Source: Aralia elata (taxonomy: Eukaryota > Streptophyta > Magnoliopsida > Apiales > Araliaceae). From it: a DNA stretch of 64,000 nt. A model generated the notes under the pieces. The model did not search any database and was not told the DNA's origin. It saw nothing but the letters and a program-made list of their open reading frames with translations. The translations under genes were made by a program, and so were the position numbers. The stretch covers positions 38,893,222 through 38,957,221 of the forward strand of contig CM068383.1 of the NCBI GenBank assembly GCA_034770075.1, read 5' to 3'. Positions 46,322 through 57,384 of the stretch are shown in pieces; positions within the stretch are counted from its first letter, which is position 1, and each line of letters opens with the position of its first letter.

Positions 46322-48363
46322 TGTAGACACCCAAATTTTGCACTCCCTATACTAACCGTGACAGGAGGGCAAAATCGCCAATTGAGCCGGCCTGCGAGAG
46401 CAAGGGATGGACAACTACGAACACTCGACGCCACCACGACGATTTACAACCGAAACCGACGTGACAACAAGGCTGTCCGATTTGAGCATTCCCGAATGAT
46501 GTGGCACGTCTTCCAGTAATTCCCGGACTGCAAAATACGAACATGTCGGCGAAAACCGACATCACAACACGAGAATTGAGGCGTAGCACGAAAGTCGAGA
46601 AAGTCAAGCCAGCCATCCGCGGATTGATCTGCGGCCAATGAGTGCGCCTTTTGAAAACACGGAACTCGAAACACGGAACTCGAAACCAGGCTGAGTGGCT
46701 GGTGGGCCAGCCAGCCGCAGATCAATCTGCGGCCAAGCCGCAGATCAATCTGCGGCCAAGCCGCAGATCAATCTGCGGCTGCCCTAGGCTAGCCTATTTC
46801 AGCTCAGTTTCTTCATTTCATCCAGGAGGTTGGCAGCAGCGGAAGAAGAGGGAAAAACAGCAACAGCAGCAGCGAATTAGGGAGAGAAAAGAGAGAAAAT
46901 AGTGAGGAATTATATCTCTTTTGTGAGACTGTATCACATATATTCTCTACTCTAATTAATATACGAGTTTATACGCATCGTGGTGTCATTTGCAAGGTGA
47001 AAAAGAATTCTTTTTATAGCAGTTTTGTTATATCATTTTGTTAAATTTTTTTCATTTTGGATTATACTAAATGTAGTTTTCTTGTATATTATTGAGAATA
47101 CATGGATTAGGGATTATTAGTGAGGGTTCCAATGGAACAAAATTCTTCCTAATGACCCGATGATATCCATTTGGTGAATTTTAGCTTGTTAATTTTTGTA
47201 ATATCCATTTTAGGGGTGTGTAAGAATTGTGTATGTGAGCCTAGGAGCGCGACCCCGTGGTCCAAATCCGATGATGGACAATTTTGGTGTATGTAATAGG
47301 ATCGATTATCCTTGATTGTAAACATGTAATCGTCGGGCCTTAAAACGATACCAAGTTGAAAATCGGGTTTAAGGCCCCGTAATAGTGAAATATGTGATTG
47401 TGGGCGTTCGGGGTATTTTGATGGCTTACATGCCCGTGAATAGCCCCCTACGCGTTTTGATGCTCAATTTGATTTGTAACACCAAACAAAGGATCTTCAA
47501 AGCCAAAACAATAAAGATTTTTCTAAAATCAATCAAAGTAGGATATTAGCATCACGAGGCTAAAAATTAGAAATGCTAATAAAAGTCGATTCCTATTCTA
47601 CGAGAAAGCTAAAGAGAAGTTGTTTTCAAATGCCACAAAAATGGTTTTTATAAAAAGAAATAAATGTTTTACTAAACCTTGATATATAGGGCGAAAGAGA
47701 TCCTAAAAATTGCCCATCATTTATGAAAGCAACGTATAAATCTCGATTCCTATTTTGGCTAAGGTTTACTAAATTCATGTTTTGCCAAAACAACACTTAA
47801 TGAAAAATCTCATAGCTTTGACAATCAAAAATCAAAATTTTCTCGTAAAGAAATAAAGCTTTCTCGTGTATGCCAAAAAGACATTCCGAAGCGTTCTCAA
47901 ATTAAAACACGACTTTCCATAAAAATCCAAATGATTCTTTCATACAAACTCACCACAACATTCATATAGGCACACACACACACGCGCGCGCGCATACACA
48001 CACACATTCAAGAATTAAAGGATAGGAAAAGCATCAAGATTGCAGTAACCGTGTTTCACGGAAGTCGGGGGGTGCCTAACACCTTCCCCTCGCTTAAACA
48101 AGCCCCCGAACTCTATGAATCTCGGTTCGGAGACCAATCAATTCGGAGTCACATATGAGCCAGCGATTTACAAAAAATGAAATTCGGATGAGTTGGTACA
48201 TCCATTTCAAATATACCAACTGGCGACTCTGGTCAAATTGGCTCATCATAAAAAACGATCTTTCAAAACCCCGTCGACATCAATGCCGACCTTTTCCAAA
48301 AAATCATTCAATCAAAGGCTAAAATCGGAAAAGGACAAAGAGAGGAGAAAACCGGCGTCGACA
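46322..48363 (+). mobile_element. 5' LTR of the Tat-like element (2042 bp)
   Basis: TGTAGACACCC...GCGTCGACA. Contains three tandem 20-bp palindromes at 46714-46779, a (CA)n(CG)n tract near 47971-48005 and the GAGCGCGACCCCGTGGTCC block. Confidence 0.95.
46714..46779. repeat. Three GCCGCAGATCAATCTGCGGC palindromes
   Basis: Copies at 46714-46733, 46737-46756 and 46760-46779 have a 23-bp period. The 3' LTR has two copies (55760-55779 and 55783-55802). A related pair is at 46617-46636. Confidence 0.95.
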
Positions 48364-48365
48364 AC

Positions 48366-48383
48366 TGGCGACTCTGCTGGGGA
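48366..48383 (+). promoter_or_regulatory. Primer binding site of the Tat-like element
   Basis: TGGCGACTCTGCTGGGGA, two bases after the LTR. It begins TGG, as required for pairing with a tRNA CCA end, and resembles the tRNA-Arg type site used by Ogre/Tat elements as I recall it; the tRNA was not checked. The LTRs themselves carry a CTGGCGACTCTGGTC segment near 48220. Confidence 0.8.
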
Positions 48384-49145
48384 CCCATTAGAGGGCTTAA
48401 GCCGCGTACATGTCTTGATGCTATCCTATCCTTTAAAATTCATGAATATGTGTGTGCATGCGATATTTTGATCTTTCGTACGTTTTGTTGTGTGAATGTG
48501 TGTTTTGTCCAATAAGTGAATATTTGAATGGAATTGCTCTACTTTTAAGTAATCATTTGCATACGGTGAGGGCGATGAATGTGAATGTATGTTGAGAAAG
48601 TACCTCCTCCTAAGGCGAACCTGTCGGTTGCTTATTACTGGACTCGAAGGGGCCGCTCCCCGGAGATGGCTCAGGAAATGCACCACCCAAATCCGCTCCA
48701 ATCGAAAGGGCTCAGACGAGTAGATTGCGAAGATTTGGGGACCTTCATGCCAAAAAGCCCGTGAGAGTAACCCTATGATAGGTCAGCCTCAGATTAACCC
48801 AACGCAGGAAAAGTTTCTTCATGCCCTTTTACTTTCACGCGTATAAAATGTCATGATCCATTCATTTATGCCTCCCCTGTTGACAAAAAGTACTGACCTC
48901 CACGTTTTGCAGGGAATAGTTGGGAAGGCATAATAAGTCATGTCTATCAATTATTATTGCAATAAGGGACTACTAACATACTGTTTTGCAGGAAAAGATT
49001 AAAAAACCCAAAACACAAAAGTTACAGCTTTAGCATGCATCCACATTTTTCAATTCTCATGGACTAAACTTCGAACTGTTGTTTCTGTAGGATTGCTCCT
49101 CAAACCCGTTCGCAGTCTAAAAGAGCCCAGAACTCTATATCTGAA
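48384..49145 (+). other. Untranslated leader of the Tat-like element
   Basis: No gene. Its 48600-48770 part is GC-richer (CGAAGGGGCCGCTCCCCGG) and could fold, which would suit packaging signals, but that is inference. Confidence 0.6.
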
Positions 49146-50477
49146 ATGGCTGATATTCCATCTACCAATCCTGGTTCCATATCTAGGGAGGAATTTGATG
49201 ACTTTAAAAGGCAGATGTTAGAAATGGCCGTGATGCTAAAGGAACAATTGCTGCCTAGACAAGATCCGCCTAGAGAAGATCCACCCCAAACTAAGGGCGA
49301 GCCAGTCGTCCCAAAGGCCATTCCCGTACCTAACAAAATAGTGATTACTATCCCGGAAGAGGGAGATACGGATGTCCTGCGAAAGAAAATGAGACAAATG
49401 GAGGAAACTATCCAATCTATGAAGGGCATAGGGTCCCTAGGCCGGGTTAACTATTCAGATTTATGTGTCTTCCCCGGAGCCAGATACCCGGAGAAATTTA
49501 AAATCCCCGAAATTGAAAAATACAATGGGAAGGGGGATCCCTACACACATCTGAAAATATACATCGGGGAGCTTGGATCTTACGCCGAAGATGAGGGTCT
49601 AAGAATGCAACTTTTCCAAAAGAGTTTGACGGGGGAAGCGAGAATCTGGTATGCCCGGCTTGACAATGCCCGGATCCATAATTGGGAAGAGTTAGCCCAT
49701 ACCTTCTTAACACAGTATAGCTTCCAGGCACAAATGGCCCCGGATAGATACCAAATGACAAAAGTTAAGAAGCAACCCAGGGAATCCTTCAGGGATTATG
49801 CGCAACGATGGAGGGGTATGGCCGCACAGGTGAATCCCCCGATGAGCGAGTCGGAGATGGTGATGACCTTTGTAGACATTCAAGAGGCACCGTATTATGA
49901 GCGGGTCATCTCGGGGATTGGAAGACCCTTTGCTGAAATGATTAAACATGGAGAAATGATGGATATGGGGTTGAAGTCTGGTAAAATTCGGGATTTCACG
50001 GCTTTGGAAACAGCTGCAGAGCAAATCCAAAGTGGAAACTATGGCAGCATGTCCCGTAGGGTCCAAAAGAAAGGGGAGGAAGATGTTTCCCTCATCCTGC
50101 AGGGATCATCCAGAGAGGCAGAAAACAATCCTCCAGTACGGGCGCAGAGAGGGGGGCCATCCCGACAGCCTAACTTTACTGATCAGAGGGCGGATGGGCG
50201 AAGGAGATTCGAGACCTCGAAAACTCGAGTATTTACCCCACTCGGGGATCCTCTAGAGCGGATTTTGGCGGTATTAATAGCCCAGAAGAAAATAGTCGAC
50301 TTGGCACCCCCAAGTGACCCGAATGGAAGAAAGTTTGACCCAAGCAAGCGATGCGCATACCACTCAGGTTCCCCTGGTCATGATACGCAGGAATGTTGGA
50401 CGCTGAAGCACAAAATTCAGGACTTGATTGATAGTGGGGAAATCATGGTGGAACAGCCAGGGTCACCCAAATGTTAA
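49146..50477 (+). CDS. gag: Gag of the Tat-like element, intact (443 aa)
   Basis: The protein would form the particle and package RNA. The frame opens at MADIPSTNPGS, the first ATG after the leader, and has no stop to 50477. Residues 1-100 are a Pro/Glu-rich N-terminus with a helical stretch (VLRKKMRQMEETIQSMKG). The retrotransposon gag core lies at about 112-290: KFKIPEIEKYNGKGDP, LTGEARIWYARLD, NWEELAHTFLTQYSF and ESFRDYAQRWRGMAAQV. Near residues 403-416 is a zinc-knuckle-like C-x2-H-x5-G-H-x4-C (CAYHSGSPGHDTQEC), followed by WTLKHKIQDLIDSGEI, typical of Tat/Ogre gag. It is the only long undamaged retroelement frame in the window. The element lacks its own enzymes, so Gag would need Pol from another copy. 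Confidence 0.93.
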   Translation: MADIPSTNPGSISREEFDDFKRQMLEMAVMLKEQLLPRQDPPREDPPQTKGEPVVPKAIPVPNKIVITIPEEGDTDVLRKKMRQMEETIQSMKGIGSLGRVNYSDLCVFPGARYPEKFKIPEIEKYNGKGDPYTHLKIYIGELGSYAEDEGLRMQLFQKSLTGEARIWYARLDNARIHNWEELAHTFLTQYSFQAQMAPDRYQMTKVKKQPRESFRDYAQRWRGMAAQVNPPMSESEMVMTFVDIQEAPYYERVISGIGRPFAEMIKHGEMMDMGLKSGKIRDFTALETAAEQIQSGNYGSMSRRVQKKGEEDVSLILQGSSREAENNPPVRAQRGGPSRQPNFTDQRADGRRRFETSKTRVFTPLGDPLERILAVLIAQKKIVDLAPPSDPNGRKFDPSKRCAYHSGSPGHDTQECWTLKHKIQDLIDSGEIMVEQPGSPKC

Positions 50478-53270
50478 AGTCTATCCTCTACCTAAGCATG
50501 ATGGGGAAGGGGTAAATCCAGGAGTATGGCAGTGAATCCCGGCCAGTAGAGGATCAATGGGTTTTAAAATTCTGAGTTTTATTTCAAATCCCTACACGCT
50601 CATGTCGTTTTGTCATGTTATCCAAAAAGAAGATCATGTGTTAAAATGTTTTATATATATGACAAGCATTTATTGTTTTATGGCAGTACCCCGATTTGAG
50701 GCATTCTAGCCTGACAAGCAATAGGCCAAATTTGAAGAAGGATCACGATTTTGGTATAAAGCTAGATTTCGACCTGATGGCGATTGAGCAGGACGAGACA
50801 GATATCGACAATACGCCTGACGAGATCAAAGGATGGGTCGAAGGTAAACCCAAAACCGACTTAGACCAAACCTTCGCCATCAAACATCAGAACCCCTAAC
50901 GGTCACAAAGAACCCGGAGTAGGAGAAAAAAAAAACATAAAAAAAAAATTAAAAAAAAAATCAAAAAAAAAAAAAAAAAATCTCAAAAATCAAAATTCCC
51001 CAAACCTTTCGACAAGTCAAAGGACCGGATCTTTTGTCAGCCTAGCGAGATACCGATGCGACCGGTACGAGGGAGATCACAAGAAAAACAACTTAACACT
51101 AGGGCATTTGTCACTACCCGGGAAATGATGGCGTGCAAATTGGCACCCATGCAACAATCCCATCAACATGCACCATCATCATCAAATGCTACCTCATGTC
51201 TTCAATCTTCAACGGTACGATCATCTGGCATTTGTCAAGCATAGTTTTCCCGGGATACGATGATCCGCGTGAAGGGGGGATTTTATTTGGCCTGATAGGA
51301 ATCGGATTAATTCTGACAAGCAACCGTGGAGCACGATTGTGAGTATGATTAGACGAAGAAGGCTATTCAACCTTTTGATCGGGTACAAAGCCTTAATTCA
51401 AAGCAGTGCTTGCGACAGAATCGACCTCATATGACAGCCTTCACTTTGCATTTGCACAACTTTCAGTGTGGGGTATAAAACTGTGACGACGATGATGGCA
51501 ATTAACATGTAGTCAGACAGTCAATAATTATCAAGCTAATATCAAGAAGTCAGACGATAAATGATTATCAAGCTAATGTCTCGAATCGTGGCCTGGGTTA
51601 TTCGAGTAATTAAGCCCGAGGGGTGTCTCTACACCTGGTGCCCTAAAGCCATCTGGTTTGGGAGTCGCTGGCCCAACATTCGTTACATGGGTAACTCAGA
51701 GCCTAAGAAAATGAGCATTACAGTAGAGGAGGCCCGAGCAGATTCGAATCGTGGCATGGGCTACTCGAGTAATTAAGCCTAAGGGGTGTCTCTGCATCTG
51801 GTGCCCTAAAGCCGTCTGGTTTGGGAGTCACCGGCCTAACACTCGCTACATGGGTAAATCAAGCCTAAGAAAACGAATCTTGCGCAAGGTCAAGCAAAGA
51901 ATGAATGGTGCAAGACCACCAGCTTGTCTCGAACCGTGGCCTTTGTTACTCGAGTAAATAAATCTGAAAGGGGTGTCTGTACACCTAATGCCCCAAAACC
52001 ATCTGGTTTGGGAGTCATTGGTCCAAAACTCGTTAAATGGGTAACTTTGAATAGCCTAAGAAAACGAGGCAAGTGAAGTGGGAAAGGAGAAAAGATAATA
52101 CGAAAAAGCTCTCGGCCTTAAACAAGAAGTCATGGAGGAAAAACCCCTACTGAATGCTACATCGCATAGTGCATTTGTCATATGACGTCAATCCTGCTAA
52201 GAACGTTGTCGAGAATGGAGACAGGATACCTTTGACGAGGGAGGGTAGTTCTTTTGAATTCGACCGTATTCACGTACAATGACCATGAATGCTTGAAGGT
52301 ATTCTTACGATTTCATAACTCGTTAAATAGAAAATCATCAACTCACGAGGGAGTGAAAATAACTTCCAATCTGGTACATTCACGGTTCACAACTTGCTAA
52401 ATTGTGCGATCAACAGATATTCAATTTCATGTGCTTTACTGCATTTACTCTTTTGTCGAGATTATAATATCTTTGTGTTGAACTAACACTAACGGCCCGA
52501 GCCTTCAGGTTTTGGCATTTGTTAGTCATCTGATGTGCAGGATCTTACAGAGATGTGGATAACTCAGCACGGTCAACATCGCGAGTTTCCAATAAAAATC
52601 CTTGGTAACAACACGTGCCAAGGCTGGGGCAGTTAAGAATCGTGAAATGGAAGGAAGCTGAGGCTGCACAGAACTTCTCGTCATTGGGCTTCTCCCCAAT
52701 CCTGACTACCACTGCCTCGACATCCAAATAATCCACGTGCATGAGCATATACAAGGATGATATAGTGCGGGACAACAGCATATCGGCCAGCAGAAATGAT
52801 CAAAAGGCTAAGGAGCCCAACATAGCTGTCGATCATTACAGAGAGCGAAACAGACTGCCTCAACTCGATGAAATGAAGACGACCAAGAACAGGCAGAGTA
52901 CCAAACCAATGTTGAAGTCTAGAAACTACACGTCACGACGAGGCGGGATCCAATCAAATATTGGCAAACAATGACGACGGTCGAATCGTATCATTTGACT
53001 AAACAGGGGTCATTTCTATCTAAACATATGTGTGCACATGCATCTGTCCATAACATATCTTCCAGATCATGCATAACATCTGTTGCATGCATACATGTAC
53101 GATCAAAATGAAAATCTTCAGGGAAAAGACAAGCACGTCGCTTTCAACCTCACAAATGATCAGACTGTGATGGCTTTTGCAGCATGGTACGTGGACGATG
53201 TTGGTGGGAGATCCAGGACATGAAGCCGATCACACATCCCATTTCAAAAAAAAAATAAAAAATCACTCAA
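50478..53270 (+). other. Long non-coding region in place of pol
   Basis: No protease, RT, RNase H or integrase motif is found on either strand. A 67-codon frame at 50696-50899 is acidic and unrecognised; I leave it open. A-rich runs interrupted by single other bases lie at 50926-50985. A threefold repeat occupies 51575-52075. The sequence is less AT-rich than the flanking LTRs, as in the gag. Confidence 0.7.
51575..52075 (+). repeat. Threefold direct repeat, about 165-190 bp
   Basis: Copies begin with TCGAATCGTGGCCTGGG near 51579, TCGAATCGTGGCATGGG near 51743 and TCGAACCGTGGCCTTTG near 51936. Each continues through ACTCGAGTAA, GGGGTGTCT, CATCTGGTTTGGGAGTC (or GTC) and ATGGGTAA. Divergence is moderate. 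Confidence 0.88.
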
Positions 53271-54800
53271 ATCCAATCAATGACCCCTGGGAAGGGCTGG
53301 TATCCAACTAATCAATGACCCCTGGGAAGGGCTGGTATCCAACCAACAGACGACCCCTGGGAAGGGCTGATATCCAACCAATCAAAGACCTCTGGGAAGG
53401 GCTGGTATCCAAACAATCAGTGACCCTGGGAAGGGCTGGTATCCAAACAAGAAGTGAACCTGGGAAGGCATCCAGGCAAACCACGACAAGGTGGTGAGTG
53501 AACCTGGGAAGGCATCCAAGCAAACCACGACAAGGTGGTGAGCAAACCTGGGAAGGCATCCAAGCAAGCCACAACAAGGTGGTGAGCAAACCTGGGAAGG
53601 CATCCAAGCAAACCACAACAAGATGGTGAACACCCTGGGAAGGGCTGAGATCCAAATATTAACACCTTGGGAAGGGCTGATATCCAAACAACTAACACCC
53701 TGGGAAGGGCTGAGATCCAAACACTAACACCCTGGGAAGGGCTGGTATCCAAACAACTAACACCTTGGGAAGGGCTGAGATCCAAACAATTAACACCCTG
53801 GGAAGGGCTGGTATCCAAAAAATTCAACGACCCCTGGGAAGGGCTAGTATCCAAAAAATTCAACGAATCCCTGGGAAGGGCTGGTATCCAAAAATCAACG
53901 AATCCCTGGGAAGGACTGGTATCCAAAAATTCGACGAATCCCTGGGAAGGGCTGGTATCCAAAAATCAACGACACCCTGGGAAGGGCTGGTATCCAAAAA
54001 ATTCGACGACCCCTGGGAAGGGCTGGTATCCAAAAATCAACGAATCCCTGGGAAGGGCTGGTATCCAAAAATCAACGAATCCCTGGGAAGGGCTGGTATC
54101 CAAAAATTCGACGACCCCTGGGAAGGGCTGGTATCCAAAAAAATCAACGAATCCCTGGGAAGGGCTGGTATCCAAAAAATTCGACGACCCCTGGGAAGGG
54201 CTGGTATCCAAAAAAATTTGACGACCCCTGGGAAGGGCTGGTATCCAAAAATCAACGAATCCCTGGGAAGGGCTGGTATCCAAAAAAATTCGACGACCCC
54301 TGGGAAGGGCTGGTATCCAAAAAAATCAACGAATCCCCGGGAAGGGCTGGTATCAAAAAATTCGACGACCCCTGGGAAGGGCTGGTATCCAAAAAAAATT
54401 CGACGACCCCTGGGAAGGGCTGGTATCCAAAAATTCGACGACCCCTAGGAAGGGCTGGTATCCAAAAAAATTCGACGACCCCTGGGAAGGGCTGGTATCC
54501 AAAAAATCAACGAATCCCTGGGAAGGGCTGGTATCCAAAAATTCGACAATCCCTGTGAAGGGCTGGTATCCAAAAATTCAACGACCCCTGGGAAGGGCTG
54601 GTATCCAAAAAAATTCGACGACCCCTGGGAAGGACTGGTATCCAAAAAAATCAACGACCCCTAGGAAGGCCTGGTATCCAAAAAATCAACGACCCCTGGG
54701 AGGGGCTGGTATCCAAAAATCAACGAACCCCTTGGAAGGGCTGGTATCCAAACAATCAATGAAACCCTGGGAAGGGCTGAGATCCAAGCAAACCCCGACA
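53271..54800 (+). repeat. Satellite-like tandem array, unit about 36 bp, roughly 40 copies
   Basis: The unit is built on CCCTGGGAAGGGCTGG followed by TATCCAAAAA and ATTCGACGA or ATCAACGA. Near 53459-53630 four longer units (about 50 bp) add CAAACCACGACAAGGTGGTGA. Length variation is mostly in the A-run. Open frames on both strands across the array result from its regular period. It sits between the gag/non-coding block and the PPT, where Tat/Ogre elements are known to hold tandem repeats. Confidence 0.95.
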
Positions 54801-55354
54801 AATGGTGACACCTGTAGAACAGTATCAAAAGACTGTACAGGGGTCATTTTTCATCAAATCTACATTTTAAGTTGTGTCACATGCATTGAATAGATGATAA
54901 CTCTGTACGTGATCCATGCAGGTTAAGTGTCAAGGTCCTAACCTATTTGAGTCAAAGGCAATGGCTGCCAAGGACGATGTACGAGGATGAACTCCAAGGA
55001 TGCCTTTCAAGCTAGTTAGGAGAATAACTTCCTTTGATGACAATGCGATGGAATAAGGCGATTACGAGATGGGTGACCGGATACGAGAGTCGGCCCCGAC
55101 AAGACAATCGACCGGAGACGAGACCCGGCGGTTACGAGACGATCGATTGGAAGACAAAACCCGACGACTAACAGTGCGGTTGGGGATTAAGGCATTGACA
55201 CCGTTACGAATGTTTTGCATGCCTTACATCTTGTGTTGCATCAATTGCATGTGTTGCATCATGTATGTATTGTCATTCTTGTGAACTGTCATTCATGCAT
55301 CGTGTGTCTACTTCTTTATCATGTTCATTTCATTTAACATTTCATAAACATGAT
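54801..55354 (+). other. Non-coding 3' untranslated part of the Tat-like element
   Basis: No gene is supported. Short repeats of CGACGAGAC / GGAGACGAGACC type occur at 55060-55160. Confidence 0.6.
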
Positions 55355-55367
55355 AAAGAGGGGCAGC
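55355..55367 (+). promoter_or_regulatory. Polypurine tract of the Tat-like element
   Basis: AAAGAGGGGCAGC directly precedes the LTR start TGTAGACACC. Confidence 0.85.
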
Positions 55368-57384
55368 TGTAGACACCCAAATTTTGCACTCCCTATACTA
55401 ACCGTGACAGGAGGGCAAAATCGCCAATTGAGCCGGCCTGCGAGAGCAAGGGATGGACAAGTACGAACACTCGACGCCACCGCGACGATTTACAACCGAA
55501 ACCGACGTGACAACAAGGCTGTCCGATTTGAGCATTCCCGAATGATGTGGCACGTCTTCCAGTAATTCCCGGACTGCAAAATACGAACATGTCGGCGAAA
55601 ACCGACATCACAACACGAGAATTGAGGCGTAGCACGAAAGTCGAGAAAGTCAAGCCAGCCAGTCGCGGATTGATCTGCGGCCAATGAGTGCGCCTTTTGA
55701 AAACACGGAACTCGAAACACGGAACTCGAAACCAGGCTGAGTGGCTGGTGGGCCAGCCAGCCGCAGATCAATCTGCGGCCAAGCCGCAGATCAATCTGCG
55801 GCTGCCCTAGGCTAGCCTATTTCAGCTCAGTTTCTTCATTTCATCCAGGAGGTTGGCAGCAGCGGAAGAAGAGGGAAAAACAGCAACAGCAGCAGCGAAT
55901 TAGGGAGAGAAAAGAGAGAAAATAGTGAGGAATTATATCTCTTTTGTGAGACTGTATCACATATATTCTCTACTCTAATTAATATACGAGTTTATACGCA
56001 TCGTGGTGTCATTTGCAAGGTGAAAAAGAATTCTTTTTATAGCAGTTTTGTTATATCATTTTGTTAAATTTTTTTCATTTTGGATTATACTAAATGTAGT
56101 TTTCTTGTATATTATTGAGAATACATGGATTAGGGATTATTAGTGAGGGTTCCAATGGAACAAAATTCTTCCTAATGACCCGATGATATCCATTTGGTGA
56201 ATTTTAGCTTGTTAATTTTTGTAATATCCATTTTAGGGGTGTGTAAGAATTGTGTATGTGAGCCTAGGAGCGCGACCCCGTGGTCCAAATCCGATGATGG
56301 ACAATTTTGGTGTATGTAATAGGATCGATTATCCTTGATTGTAAACATGTAATCGTCGGGCCTTAAAACGATACCAAGTTGAAAATCGGGTTTAAGGCCC
56401 CGTAATAGTGAAATATGTGATTGTGGGCGTTCGGGGTATTTTGATGGCTTACATGCCCGTGAATAGCCCCCTACGCGTTTTGATGCTCAATTTGATTTGT
56501 AACACCAAACAAAGGATCTTCAAAGCCAAAACAATAAAGATTTTTCTAAAATCAATCAAAGTAGGATATTAGCATCACGAGGCTAAAAATTAGAAATGCT
56601 AATGAAAGTCGATTCCTATTCTACGAGAAAGCTAAAGAGAAGTTGTTTTCAAATGCCACAAAAATGGTTTTTATAAAAAGAAATAAATGTTTTACTAAAC
56701 CTTGATATATAGGGCGAAAGAGATCCTAAAAATTGCCCATCATTTATGAAAGCAACGTATAAATCTCGATTCCTATTTTGGCTAAGGTTTACTAAATTCA
56801 TGTTTTGCCAAAACAACACTTAATGAAAAATCTCATAGCTTTGACAATCAAAAATCAAAATTTTCTCGTAAAGAAATAAAGCTTTCTCGTGTATGCCAAA
56901 AAGACATTCCGAAGCGTTCTCAAATTAAAACACGACTTTCCATAAAAATCCAAATGATTCTTTCATACAAACTCACCACAACATTCATATAGGCACACAC
57001 ACACACGCGCGCGCGCATACACACACATTCAAGAATTAAAGGATAGGAAAAGCATCAAGATTACAGTAACCGTGTTTCACGGAAGTCGGGGGGTGCCTAA
57101 CACCTTCCCCTCGCTTAAACAAGCCCCCGAACTCTATGAATCTCGGTTCGGAGACCAATCAATTCGGAGTCACATATGAGCCAGCAATTTACAAAAAATG
57201 AAATTCGGATGAGTTGGTACATCCATTTCAAATATACCAACTGGCGACTCTGGTCAAATTGGCTCATCATAAAAAACGATCTTTCAAAACCCCGTCGACA
57301 TCAATGCCGACCTTTTCCAAAAAATCATTCAATCAAAGGCTAAAATCGGAAAAGGACAAAGAGAGGATAAAACCGGCGTCGACA
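55368..57384 (+). mobile_element. 3' LTR of the Tat-like element (2017 bp)
   Basis: Near-identical to the 5' LTR. It lacks one 23-bp palindrome unit and one CA dinucleotide and has about eight substitutions. Ends GCGTCGACA at 57384, then TSD ACACA. Confidence 0.95.

Noticed and set aside
46347..46902. Short frames repeated in both LTRs of the Tat-like element (also 55393-55771)
   Set aside because: Present twice only because the LTR is present twice; no domain, and frame not kept in the related solo LTR.
50696..50899. 67-codon frame after gag
   Set aside because: Acidic, no recognisable motif; could be the remnant of the protease region but not supported.
53271..54800. Array with regular units, reminiscent of a CRISPR array
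   Set aside because: Units are back to back with only A-run and small sequence variation, no unique spacers, in an LTR element of a plant.
53308..54893. Long open frames on both strands (repeats of SLGRAGIQK / LDTSPSQG kind)
   Set aside because: They follow the period of the tandem array, exist on both strands and several frames, and have no start context or homologous domain; they are artefacts of the repeat.
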